A DNA stretch of 23,118 bases. It comes from an uncultured Gemella sp. (lineage in GTDB: Bacteria; Bacillota; Bacilli; Staphylococcales; Gemellaceae). Shown here piece by piece: positions 1 to 7,900 of the stretch. The first letter of the stretch is position 1. The number at the start of each line of letters is the position of its first letter. Made by a program: the position numbers and the translations under genes. The stretch spans positions 1 to 23,118 of the forward strand of contig CAMBPW010000008.1 of the NCBI GenBank assembly GCA_945869755.1, read 5' to 3'. Under the pieces are notes generated by a model. It was not told the DNA's origin. It searched no databases and saw only the letters and a list, made by a program, of their open reading frames with translations.

Positions 1-974
1 GTAGAAAATCTAATGTTATTTTCCGTTTGTGATAATAATTCTATATTTCTATATATAGTATCATTATCTATTTCATCGACAATATTTTTTATTTTTTCTA
101 TATCGTATTCACAAAATTGTGTTATTTTCGTGTTTTTATATATTATTATATCACGAGATATATTTACTAAGTCTGTCAATAATAGTTTTGTATCTTTTCC
201 ATTAGTAACAAAGTCGTTATAAAATATAAGTGCTTCTGTTGTGTTATTTTCTAATATTAATTTGTAAAATTGTAAAATATCTTCATCACTTATAGCCGAA
301 GTTACTGCTAATACATCTTCTAGCGTAACTTTTTTTGTATTATAGTTTGATACTTGATCTAATATTCCTACTGCATCTCGCAAACCACCTTTTGCTATTT
401 TTGCAATTTTTTCTAATGAATTTTGTTCTATGTTAATATTCTCTAGCTGTGATATATGTTTTAATCTTTCAACTAATTGTTGTAACGTTAAATTTTTAAA
501 TTCAAATTTTTGACATCTTGATAAAATAGTTGCAGGGATTTTGTGCATTTCTGTAGTTGCTAATATAAATATTATATGGGCTGGTGGTTCTTCTAACGTT
601 TTTAACAGTGCATTAAATGCTGACGTTGTTAGCATATGTACTTCATCAACTATATAAACTTTATATTTGCTTTCTGTCGGTGTAAATTTTATCGCTTCTT
701 TTATTTCTCTTATTTCATCAACACCATTGTTACTAGCTGCGTCTATTTCTATTATGTCTACACTATCACTTTTATATTCACTATTATTATTTACTTCATT
801 TGCAAATATTTTTGCAATAGATGTTTTTCCTGTCCCACGAGGCCCATAAAAAATATAAGCATGAGCAATTTTGTTTGTTTCAATTGCATTTTTTAAAACA
901 TCTACAATGTGCTTTTGCCCTACTACATCATTAAAATTTTGCGGACGATATTTTCTATATAATGCTTTAAACAT
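1..974 (-). CDS. dnaX: DNA polymerase III gamma/tau subunit, 5' part (partial at left window edge)
   Basis: Clamp-loader ATPase of the replisome. The minus frame is open from the ATG at 974 to the window edge, about 324 codons, so the C-terminal part is missing here. The N-terminus MFKALYRKYRPQNF is typical of DnaX. Walker A is GPRGTGKT at residues 44-51, the IEIDAASNNG block follows at about 75-84, Walker B is VYIVDEVH (106-113), and the SRC motif with the arginine finger is at 152-154. The SD is GGAGG, 5 nt before the ATG. Oddity: between AKIFA and the IEIDAAS block there are only about 14-15 residues and no cysteine, whereas the family normally has about 29 residues with four zinc-binding cysteines. 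The identification is very secure; the loss of the zinc module was checked by translating the lines by hand. Transcribed divergently from trkA. Confidence 0.96.
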   Translation of the reverse strand, partial: MFKALYRKYRPQNFNDVVGQKHIVDVLKNAIETNKIAHAYIFYGPRGTGKTSIAKIFANEVNNNSEYKSDSVDIIEIDAASNNGVDEIREIKEAIKFTPTESKYKVYIVDEVHMLTTSAFNALLKTLEEPPAHIIFILATTEMHKIPATILSRCQKFEFKNLTLQQLVERLKHISQLENINIEQNSLEKIAKIAKGGLRDAVGILDQVSNYNTKKVTLEDVLAVTSAISDEDILQFYKLILENNTTEALIFYNDFVTNGKDTKLLLTDLVNISRDIIIYKNTKITQFCEYDIEKIKNIVDEIDNDTIYRNIELLSQTENNIRFS

Positions 975-996
975 ACATACCTCCAATTCTTAAAAT

Positions 997-1002
997 ATTA
1001 TA
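997..1002 (-). promoter_or_regulatory. Probable dnaX promoter, extended -10
   Basis: On the minus strand TGTTATAAT forms an extended -10 (hexamer 997-1002). The hexamer 17 nt upstream, TTTAAT, is a poor -35. It lies 22 nt before the dnaX ATG. Moderate confidence because only the extended -10 is strong. Confidence 0.55.
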
Positions 1003-1036
1003 ACATATATACTATTTTTATTAAAGCCTATTAATG

Positions 1037-1055
1037 TGTCCATTTTATTTGGACA
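1037..1055. promoter_or_regulatory. Hyphenated palindrome TGTCCA-N7-TGGACA in the dnaX/trkA intergenic region
   Basis: Perfect 6-bp arms (1037-1042 and 1050-1055) separated by 7 nt. It lies between the divergent dnaX and trkA promoters, 21 nt upstream of the trkA -35. The arms are GC-richer than their surroundings. It could be an operator for an unidentified regulator, or chance. I do not recognise a known consensus. Confidence 0.3.
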
Positions 1056-1076
1056 ATTATTATTTAATTCACGAGT

Positions 1077-1105
1077 TTGACTATATAACTATATCATTAT
1101 ATAAT
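1077..1105 (+). promoter_or_regulatory. trkAH promoter
   Basis: TTGACT at 1077-1082 and TATAAT at 1100-1105, spaced exactly 17 nt. This is a near-consensus sigma-A promoter 45 nt upstream of the trkA ATG. Confidence 0.82.
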
Positions 1106-1150
1106 TTTATTTATAAATAAATTTCTAACAACCATTTAGGGGTGAAAAAA

Positions 1151-2536
1151 ATGAAAGTAATTATTGTCGGTGGTGGAAAAGTCGGAAACTTACTTTGTGA
1201 AGAATTTTCTAACAATAATGATGAAGTTACACTAATAGAATTAAATGAAAAACTAGTAAAAAAAACTATTGAACAATATGATATTCAAGGTATTGCTGGT
1301 AACGGAGCAAACTACAATATTTTAGAAGAAGCTGAAGCAGAAAATTGTGATATGTTTATTGCAGTAACTACAAGTGATGAAATAAATATTATTTCTTGTA
1401 TTACAGCAAAACAAATGGGGGCAAAATATACGATAGCACGAATTAGAAATCCTGAATATACGCAAACAAAAGAATTTTTAAAAAATTCATTAGGTATTGA
1501 TTTAATGTTAAATCCAGAATTTGAAACTGCAAAACAAATTCACTATATGTTACAATATCCATCTGCAAATAAAGTAGAAACTTTTGCGAATAATAGAGTT
1601 AAAATGATAGAAGTTACAGTTAAAGAAAACAGTATTTTAAAAAATATTTCTTTAATTGATAGTAAAAATATTATTGATTTCCCTGCATTAGTATGTTTAG
1701 TAGAAAGAAATTCAGAAGTTATTGTACCTAAAGGAGAATATATTTTTAAAGTAGGAGATAAAGTTCATATAACTGCAAATACTTGCAATTTAAAAAAATT
1801 ATATAAGCTTTTAGGAGAAAAAGAAAATATAAATAAAAAAATTAATTCTGTATTAATTATCGGTGCTGGAAAATTAGCACATTATTTAGTAGGATTGCTT
1901 AACGAAAATAATACATATGTAAAAGTTATAGAAATAAATGAAGAAAAAGCAAATAATATTAGCGTTTCTTATCCAAACATTGATGTAATATTAGCTGATG
2001 GTAGTGATAGAGATATTTTAATTGAAGAAGGAATACAAACTTTTGATAGTTGTGTATCTTTAACTGGTGTTGACGAAGAAAACATAATAATTAGTCTTTA
2101 TGCAAAAAAATTAGATATCGCAAAATCAATAGCAAAAATAAATAGAAATTCATTAACACAAATAGCAGAAGATATCGGGTTATATTCATACATTACACCT
2201 AAGAGAATTGTAGGTAACATTATTGCAAAACATAGTAAATCTATGCAGTGTAGCACTGACCCACATATAGAAAATATTTATAAAATAGCAAATAATCAGG
2301 TAGAATTAATAGAATTTAAAATAGAAAATGAATCAAATGTTACAAACAAAAAATTAAAAAATTTAAAAATAAACAAAAATATTTTAGTAGCATTTATTAG
2401 TAGAGATGATCAATTAATTTTCCCAAGTGGTGATGATGAAATAAAAGTTGGAGATAATATAGTCATCGTAAATCATAATCAAAATATCACACAACTTGAT
2501 GACATTTTAGAAAAGAGTAATTATTATGAACTATAA
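1151..2536 (+). CDS. trkA: Trk K+ uptake system NAD-binding regulatory subunit TrkA
   Basis: Cytosolic regulatory subunit that binds NAD(H) and gates the TrkH K+ channel. About 461 aa, a full two-repeat length: Rossmann domain 1 begins MKVIIVGGGKVG (GGGKVG at residues 7-12), and Rossmann domain 2 has IIGAGKLA (GAGKLA at about 238-243). Each is followed by a TrkA_C (RCK-C) domain, for example the segment ending GDKVHI in the first half and GDNIVIV in the second. Start choice: an upstream in-frame GTG at 1142 is possible, but the SD AGGGGTGA (1138-1145) overlaps it and is ideally placed 5 nt before the ATG at 1151. The end overlaps trkH by 11 nt, implying translational coupling. In related Bacillota, TrkA_C domains are known c-di-AMP targets; nothing in this sequence tests that. 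Confidence 0.95.
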   Translation: MKVIIVGGGKVGNLLCEEFSNNNDEVTLIELNEKLVKKTIEQYDIQGIAGNGANYNILEEAEAENCDMFIAVTTSDEINIISCITAKQMGAKYTIARIRNPEYTQTKEFLKNSLGIDLMLNPEFETAKQIHYMLQYPSANKVETFANNRVKMIEVTVKENSILKNISLIDSKNIIDFPALVCLVERNSEVIVPKGEYIFKVGDKVHITANTCNLKKLYKLLGEKENINKKINSVLIIGAGKLAHYLVGLLNENNTYVKVIEINEEKANNISVSYPNIDVILADGSDRDILIEEGIQTFDSCVSLTGVDEENIIISLYAKKLDIAKSIAKINRNSLTQIAEDIGLYSYITPKRIVGNIIAKHSKSMQCSTDPHIENIYKIANNQVELIEFKIENESNVTNKKLKNLKINKNILVAFISRDDQLIFPSGDDEIKVGDNIVIVNHNQNITQLDDILEKSNYYEL

Positions 2537-3980
2537 AATTATATATTCAGTTACAGCAAAAATGTTAAAGTTATTAGCAATATTTTTACTATTTCCTTTT
2601 ATTTGTTCATTAATTTACAAAGAAAATTTTAAAATTTATGCTAGTTTTTTAATAACATCTATAGTTTGTTTTTTACTATCTATATTAATAAAAAAATTAC
2701 TAGGAACAAAAATTGAAACTAATTTATATACAAAAGAAGGTTTTGTAATTGTTGCATTAACGTGGATAATTTATTCTCTTATAGGTGCATTACCGCTTTA
2801 CTTTTCTGGAGTAATACCAAGTTTTATTGACGCTTTTTTTGAAACAGTTAGTGGTTTTACTACTACCGGAGCGTCAATAATAACAAATCTCGAAGTAATA
2901 CCAAAAAGCATTTTATTTTGGAGAAGTTTTTCACATTTTATAGGAGGAATGGGGGTTATCGTTTTTGCAGTAGCAATATTACCTCGTTCACCATACAATA
3001 TTCATATTATGAAAGCAGAAGTTCCTGGACCATCATTCGGAAAAGTTTTATCATCTATGAAAAAAACAGCAATAACTTTATACAGCTTATATGTTGGACT
3101 AACATTTTCTATGTTTATACTACTATTATTTTCAAAAATAGGATTTTTTGAAAGTTTAAATATAGCATTTTCTACAGCAGGTACAGGAGGATTTGCAACT
3201 AAAAATAGTGGAATAGCATTTTATAACAACGATTATGTAACTATAATAGTTACAATATTTATGATAATTTTTTCTCTAAATATGAATTTAATATATATAG
3301 TTTTAATAAAAAAAGTTTATAAAGCAATAAATAGCGAAGAATTAAAATGGTTTTTATCAATTATTGCTATAGCAACAATATTAATTGCTACAAATATATA
3401 CTATACAGTAGAACTTGCAAATGAACGAATAATTGACGTTTTATTTACAGTAAGTTCAATAATATCAACAACAGGATTTACATATATAAACTTTAGTAAC
3501 TGGACTAAATTTGCACAAATTATAATTTTATTTTTAATGATCTGTGGTGGTTGTGCTGGAAGCACATCAGGAGGACTAAAAATTACAAGAATAATTTTTA
3601 TTGTTAAAAATACTAACAACTACATAAAAAAATGTTTAGCACCAAATAAAATTTCAACATTAAAAATTGAAAATAAAGTTGTTGAAAATCAAACTAGAAT
3701 ATTGAGTTATATTTTATTATATATGTTAGTATTTTCATTTATTAGTATAATTTTAGCTATTCAAATAAATGATTTTGAAGAAATATTTTCATTGGTACTT
3801 TCAACACTAAATAATATAGGACCTGGCTTTAATAAATACGGACCTATGGATAATTACGCAAATATTCCATACTTTTCTAAATTTATACTATCTATATCAA
3901 TGCTACTAGGACGTTTAGAAATAGTACCGTTTATCGTCCTACTTTCTGCAAACACTTGGAGAAGAAAAGTATGTAAATAA
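2526..3980 (+). CDS. trkH: Trk K+ transporter membrane subunit TrkH
   Basis: Integral-membrane K+-translocating subunit of the TrkAH system, 484 aa, the usual length. The four pore-loop repeats of the superfamily are visible, each with its selectivity-filter glycine: TTTGAS (about 112-117), TAGTGGF (217-223), STTGF (314-318) and NNIGPGF (429-435). The GGCAGSTSGGLKITR segment in the third repeat is typical of TrkH. It starts with an ATG inside the end of trkA (11-nt overlap) and has no strong SD of its own, so its translation is probably coupled to trkA. Cotranscribed from the trkA promoter. The TrkH identification is secure; the related KtrB proteins are usually shorter. Confidence 0.95.
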   Translation: MNYKIIYSVTAKMLKLLAIFLLFPFICSLIYKENFKIYASFLITSIVCFLLSILIKKLLGTKIETNLYTKEGFVIVALTWIIYSLIGALPLYFSGVIPSFIDAFFETVSGFTTTGASIITNLEVIPKSILFWRSFSHFIGGMGVIVFAVAILPRSPYNIHIMKAEVPGPSFGKVLSSMKKTAITLYSLYVGLTFSMFILLLFSKIGFFESLNIAFSTAGTGGFATKNSGIAFYNNDYVTIIVTIFMIIFSLNMNLIYIVLIKKVYKAINSEELKWFLSIIAIATILIATNIYYTVELANERIIDVLFTVSSIISTTGFTYINFSNWTKFAQIIILFLMICGGCAGSTSGGLKITRIIFIVKNTNNYIKKCLAPNKISTLKIENKVVENQTRILSYILLYMLVFSFISIILAIQINDFEEIFSLVLSTLNNIGPGFNKYGPMDNYANIPYFSKFILSISMLLGRLEIVPFIVLLSANTWRRKVCK

Positions 3981-4078
3981 AGATTAATAAAAAATAAAAA
4001 ACAATAATTATTTATATACAGTAGTCGATTAATTTCAAAATTAACTTTTTAAAAAATTTTTAAAATTTAATAAACTGT

Positions 4079-4140
4079 TAGGGAGCGATTAAACAAAAAT
4101 TTATTTGAAATCATAAATTTTAAGTCGCTCCCTATTTTTA
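4079..4140 (+). terminator. Terminator of trkAH (long hairpin, convergent gene junction)
   Basis: TAGGGAGCGA at 4079-4088 pairs with TCGCTCCCTA at 4125-4134, followed by TATTTTTATATT. Inside it a second AT stem, AAAATTTAT (4096-4104) with ATAAATTTT (4113-4121), makes a long two-part hairpin. The T-run favours the plus strand (trkAH). It may also stop transcription of the convergent ABC-F gene, although the minus-strand tail is less T-rich. Confidence 0.82.
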
Positions 4141-4168
4141 TATTATTTAATTTTTAAATATTAATATA

Positions 4169-6052
4169 TTATTCTACAATCTCTGCTAAATATTCCCAAC
4201 GTTCCATTTTATACTCTAAATCTTTTTTTAATTTTAATTGTAATTTTACTAACTCATTTATTTTTTCAAAATCAGTAGCAAAAGTTATCATGTCTTCTTC
4301 AACTTTATTAATTTCTTCTTCTAATTTCTCAATTTCTGCATCTATAGTTTTCCACTCTTTATTTTCTTTATAAGTTAAACGACGTTTCGCTTCTCTTGTA
4401 GTAGTTTTATTTTCAGAAATATTTTTTTCTTTTTTTACTTCATCTATTTTTAAAGAACCTCCACTTTCAATATATTCACTATAGTTTCCTATATAGTGCG
4501 TAATATTACCATTTCCTTTAAACACTAATAATTCATCTACAACTTTCTCTAAAAAATATCTGTCGTGAGAAACTGTAATTACAGCTCCAGAAAAACTTTC
4601 TAAATAATCTTCTAATATAGTAAGTGTCTGCGTATCTAAATCATTAGTAGGCTCGTCTAATATTAATACATTTGGTTGTGTCATTAAAAGACGTAATAAA
4701 TAAAGTCTTCTTCTTTCTCCTCCAGATAGTTTAGATAATACTGTTCCATGAGTATGAAGTGGGAATAAAAATTGTTCTAATAGTTGGGCAGCAGAAATAA
4801 TATTTCCGTCAGAATTTTTTATAGTTTCCGCTCCTTGACGAACATAATTTATCATTCTAAGTGTTAAATCCATATCTTCGGTCAACTGACTATAATATGC
4901 TATTTTTACAGTTTGACCTACTTTGAAAACTCCAGAATCTATTGTTTCTTTATTTGCTATAATATTTAAAAATGTTGATTTCCCTACACCATTCAAGCCT
5001 ATAATACCTAAACGTGAATTATTTTGTACGATAAAATTAAAATTATTTAAAATTATTTTTTCATCATATTTTTTAGAAATATTTTCAAATTCAAACACTT
5101 GTTTTCCTATGCGCGAAGAATAAATATCAATATTTAATTTATTGTTTTCAACTTTACTATTAACTTTATCTTGTAAAATCTCAAACCTATCAATACGAGC
5201 TTGCTGTTTAGTAGTTCTAGCTTTCGCACCTCTTCTTATCCATTCTAATTCTTTTTTATACAATTGTTTATCTTTTAAATAACGACTTTCTTCATTAGCT
5301 TCACGTTCTGCTTTCTTTTCTAAAAATTCACTATAATTACCTACATATTCAAAAAGATTTCCGTTAGTAAGTTCAAAAGTTCTCGTAGAAATATTATCTA
5401 AAAAATATCTATCGTGAGTAATTACTAAAATACTATTCGGATAACTTTTTAAATATTTTTCGAGCCATTCAATAGTTTCAAAATCTAAATGGTTAGTAGG
5501 TTCATCTAGAAGTAATAAATCAGGCGTTTCAATTAAAACTTTAGCAAGTGCTACACGTTTTTTCTGACCTCCAGAAAGTTCTGAAATTTTTTTATCATAA
5601 TTAGTTATTCCTAATTTACTTAAAATAGTTTTTGCACTACTACTGGCTTCCCAAGCATTTTCTTTATCTAATAACTCTTGAATTTTAAATAAATTATTTT
5701 GCTTTTCTTCATTTTCAGGTTGTTCGTTAAGTTCAATTAAACATTTCTCATATTGTTTTATAATTTGCATAATTTTTGAATCACTCTCAAAAATACAATC
5801 AAGAACTGTTAATTCGTCAGGAAAATTTATATCTTGAGATAAATAGCCAAGAGTATAATCGTTTGGGTGAGTAATAACTCCACCATCATAACTGTCAATT
5901 CCAAATATACATTTCAACAATGAAGATTTCCCTGTTCCATTTATACCGATAAGACCTACTCTATCTCCAGTTGCAATAGAAAAATTTACATCTTTAAATA
6001 ATGTTTTTTCTCCGTAAGTTTTTTTAAAATTTTCAACTTTATATATTTTCAT
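4169..6052 (-). CDS. ABC-F family ATPase, Uup/YfmR-like
   Basis: Soluble ribosome-associated ATPase with two ABC domains and no membrane segments, 627 aa. Domain 1 has Walker A GINGTGKSS (36-44), signature LSGGQKKR and Walker B LLLLDEPTNHLD. Domain 2 has GLNGVGKST, LSGGERRR and LILDEPTNDLD. The linker is rich in charged residues. A C-terminal coiled coil (about 540-627, KLEEEINKVEED and onward) is the Uup-type C-terminal domain, which separates this protein from EttA and from short resistance ABC-Fs. Known Uup/YfmR proteins resolve stalled or problematic translation; the same role here is inferred. The minus-strand start has only a weak SD (ATAGGTAA). All catalytic residues look intact. Confidence 0.93.
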   Translation of the reverse strand: MKIYKVENFKKTYGEKTLFKDVNFSIATGDRVGLIGINGTGKSSLLKCIFGIDSYDGGVITHPNDYTLGYLSQDINFPDELTVLDCIFESDSKIMQIIKQYEKCLIELNEQPENEEKQNNLFKIQELLDKENAWEASSSAKTILSKLGITNYDKKISELSGGQKKRVALAKVLIETPDLLLLDEPTNHLDFETIEWLEKYLKSYPNSILVITHDRYFLDNISTRTFELTNGNLFEYVGNYSEFLEKKAEREANEESRYLKDKQLYKKELEWIRRGAKARTTKQQARIDRFEILQDKVNSKVENNKLNIDIYSSRIGKQVFEFENISKKYDEKIILNNFNFIVQNNSRLGIIGLNGVGKSTFLNIIANKETIDSGVFKVGQTVKIAYYSQLTEDMDLTLRMINYVRQGAETIKNSDGNIISAAQLLEQFLFPLHTHGTVLSKLSGGERRRLYLLRLLMTQPNVLILDEPTNDLDTQTLTILEDYLESFSGAVITVSHDRYFLEKVVDELLVFKGNGNITHYIGNYSEYIESGGSLKIDEVKKEKNISENKTTTREAKRRLTYKENKEWKTIDAEIEKLEEEINKVEEDMITFATDFEKINELVKLQLKLKKDLEYKMERWEYLAEIVE

Positions 6053-6083
6053 AATATTACCTATTTATAAATATTTTACATAT

Positions 6084-6112
6084 ATTATATCATAATATCA
6101 CTTTCTCTATAA
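6084..6112 (-). promoter_or_regulatory. Candidate promoter of the ABC-F gene
   Basis: The minus strand reads TTATAG (6107-6112), 17 nt, TATAAT (6084-6089), about 30 nt before the ATG. The -10 is perfect and the -35 is weak. It lies just beyond the terC terminator, as expected for an independent transcript. Confidence 0.5.
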
Positions 6113-6116
6113 ACAA

Positions 6117-6167
6117 TAAAAAAGATTAACTTAAATTGTATATAATACATTTACAAGCTAATCTTTT
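6117..6167 (-). terminator. Terminator of terC
   Basis: The minus strand has AAAAGATTA (6159-6167) pairing with TAATCTTTT (6120-6128), extended by further AT pairs, then a run of T. It sits 12 nt after the terC stop. Confidence 0.72.
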
Positions 6168-6178
6168 AATAATAAATT

Positions 6179-6952
6179 TTATTTATTTAATTTTTCATTT
6201 AATTTTTTAGAATAAACTATTCCGAATAACAATAATCCACCTAGAACAAGCCAGAAAATAATTGTCCAAACTGTAGAATGAGCAAAATCAGCTGGTAAAT
6301 ATCCTAAATTAGGATTTGAAGCTGCAATGACAAATAATTTTATACCTACCCAAGCAACTATTAAAAATGCTGCTAATTCTAATCCTGGTTTTTCATTTAA
6401 AACTTTTATAAATATATTTGCTGCATATCGCATTATTACTACACCTATTATTCCACCAATCACCATAACAACAAATGGCCCTGCATTTATGCCACCAATT
6501 GTATAATCAGTAACAGACGGTAAAGTTATTGCAATAGCTACTGCCGCTAAAATAGAATCAACAGCAAATGCAATATCCGTAAGTTCTACTTTTAAAACTG
6601 TCATCCAGAAACCACTTTGTTTTTTAGGTTCAGAAATTTCTCTTTCTTCTTCATGTACTTTAAGTTTATGATAAAATTCTTTTATATTTGTTATTGAAAT
6701 ATATAATAAGTAAAGTCCACCAATAACTTGTATTTGCCAATATTTCGCAAGTATAGTAATTAAAAATATTGCGATAATTCTAAATACTAAAGCTCCTACA
6801 AGACCGTACATTAAAGCCTGTTTTCTTTTTTCTTCTGGTAAATGTCTAACCATTATCGCTAAAACTATAGCATTGTCAGCTGACAGTAACCCTTCTAAAA
6901 TTATTAAACTAAGTAGTACTATTCCATATTGAATTAAAAGTTGTATATCCAT
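6179..6952 (-). CDS. TerC-family integral membrane protein, predicted Mn2+ exporter
   Basis: A 257-aa polytopic membrane protein of the TerC family (YkoY/YceF-like in B. subtilis). Family hallmarks are the N-terminal LEGLLSADNAIVLAIMV with E20, D26 and N27, and the mirrored VELTDIAFAVDSILAAVA with E123, D126 and D132; these acidic residues lie in membrane segments and are thought to bind metal. About seven hydrophobic segments, with a charged cytosolic loop around residues 95-114. Characterised relatives export Mn2+ and support metalation of secreted enzymes. The Mn2+-sensing riboswitch directly upstream strongly supports that role here. The SD AAAGGAG precedes the ATG. It has its own promoter and terminator, so it is a single-gene unit. 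Confidence 0.92.
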   Translation of the reverse strand: MDIQLLIQYGIVLLSLIILEGLLSADNAIVLAIMVRHLPEEKRKQALMYGLVGALVFRIIAIFLITILAKYWQIQVIGGLYLLYISITNIKEFYHKLKVHEEEREISEPKKQSGFWMTVLKVELTDIAFAVDSILAAVAIAITLPSVTDYTIGGINAGPFVVMVIGGIIGVVIMRYAANIFIKVLNEKPGLELAAFLIVAWVGIKLFVIAASNPNLGYLPADFAHSTVWTIIFWLVLGGLLLFGIVYSKKLNEKLNK

Positions 6953-6971
6953 TTTTTTCTCCTTTCAAAAT

Positions 6972-7103
6972 AAAAAAGACCATTGCTTTTTAACAATAAA
7001 GCAAAGGTCTTACTAAATAACAACGTTATCTCTAATACCGATAGTTTGAACTATGTAATGACGATATTAGAAACTCAAAATAGAGTTAAGTTACTCCCCT
7101 TTG
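6972..7103 (-). ncRNA. yybP-ykoY Mn2+ riboswitch with overlapping intrinsic terminator
   Basis: The leader of terC on the minus strand. It begins with the diagnostic CAAAGGGGAGTAAC (from 7103), has the internal TCGTCA and CGGTA elements, and closes with TTTAGTAAGACCTTTG. The closing stem pairs CAAAGG (7098-7103) with CCTTTG (7002-7007). The same CCTTTGC also forms the first arm of a terminator, AAGACCTTTGC (7001-7011) with GCAATGGTCTT (6976-6986), followed by TTTTTT. The two pairings exclude each other, so ligand-stabilised aptamer should prevent termination: an ON switch. Mn2+ as ligand is known for this class. The start of terC follows 20 nt after the hairpin. Confidence 0.93.
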
Positions 7104-7121
7104 AAATTTTCAATAATAGTA

Positions 7122-7150
7122 ATTATATTTCAGACATATAAAAATGTCAA
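7122..7150 (-). promoter_or_regulatory. terC promoter (consensus sigma-A)
   Basis: TTGACA (7145-7150), 17 nt, TATAAT (7122-7127) on the minus strand: a perfect match. The -35 directly abuts the stop codon of the upstream permease gene (7151-7153). The start of transcription should fall roughly 10-15 nt before the aptamer. Confidence 0.92.
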
Positions 7151-7897
7151 CTAATTTTGCTTAACTATTTTTAAAATAAACGATAATATAAATAATAAAA
7201 CTGTATTCATAATACTACATATTATTAATATTAAAAATTCTCTTTCAGATGTAACTATAGATAAATATTCTAAACTGCTATTAAATATTCCAATAGCACT
7301 ATATTTTAATTTTTCTAAGATAGGATTAAAAGTTTCTAAATAAGAAACTAAAAATCTAGACCCGATAAAAAATAGTACCGTTAAAGCTACAGCTAAATTA
7401 GTATTATTAAAAATAGAAATCATAAACAAAGCTACAGAAGTTGCAAATAATATTATACATAAAGATAATACAAAATAATATGCAATACCAACATTATTTA
7501 ATAAATCTGATATTTTTACAAATTTAATATATAGTAAATATCCATAAACTGCTAAAATTTGAATGATGTAAAAAATTGTAAACATAAATGTAACACTAAA
7601 AAGTTTCGATAATAAATTTCCAACTTTAAACACTTTAGAGTTATAAATAATTCTATTTACTCTAAACTTATAATCTTCTCGATAAGAAAAAATTAAATTT
7701 ACACACAAAATTAATACTGTAAATAACAAAACTAACTTTAATAAATATTCATAAATATAATTGTTGGCTTCTACATTAAGATAATTACTATAATACTCAT
7801 ATCTATAACTAAGGAACATTACAACAAGTAAAGTAAATACAAAATATATATAATTAAATTTTCTTTTTAAAATTTTTAAAAACTCTATACTAAGCAT
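7151..7897 (-). CDS. ABC-2-like membrane permease subunit (function unknown)
   Basis: A 248-aa very hydrophobic protein with about six predicted membrane segments (near residues 16-30, 50-68, 97-120, 135-160, 167-190 and 222-243). The loop after the second segment (FSYREDYKFRVNRIIYNSKVFK) resembles the cytosolic coupling region of ABC-2 type permeases. The SD GAGAGGT lies at the end of the upstream gene and overlaps its stop; the two genes are separated by only 3 nt and are clearly cotranscribed. Its partner encodes an ABC-like protein without catalytic motifs, so how the pair would be energised is unclear. I do not recognise a specific family; antimicrobial-peptide immunity or export is only a guess. 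No dedicated terminator; the terC promoter begins at its stop codon. Confidence 0.7.
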   Translation of the reverse strand: MLSIEFLKILKRKFNYIYFVFTLLVVMFLSYRYEYYSNYLNVEANNYIYEYLLKLVLLFTVLILCVNLIFSYREDYKFRVNRIIYNSKVFKVGNLLSKLFSVTFMFTIFYIIQILAVYGYLLYIKFVKISDLLNNVGIAYYFVLSLCIILFATSVALFMISIFNNTNLAVALTVLFFIGSRFLVSYLETFNPILEKLKYSAIGIFNSSLEYLSIVTSEREFLILIICSIMNTVLLFILSFILKIVKQN

Positions 7898-7900
7898 ATA

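Noticed and set aside
636..896. Plus-strand open frames of 60-86 codons
   Set aside because: They are antisense to the conserved dnaX ATPase core and show no SD or family similarity.
1142..1150. GTG start for trkA three codons upstream
   Set aside because: The GTG lies within the SD AGGGGTGA, which is well placed for the ATG at 1151; the ATG start gives the usual TrkA N-terminus.
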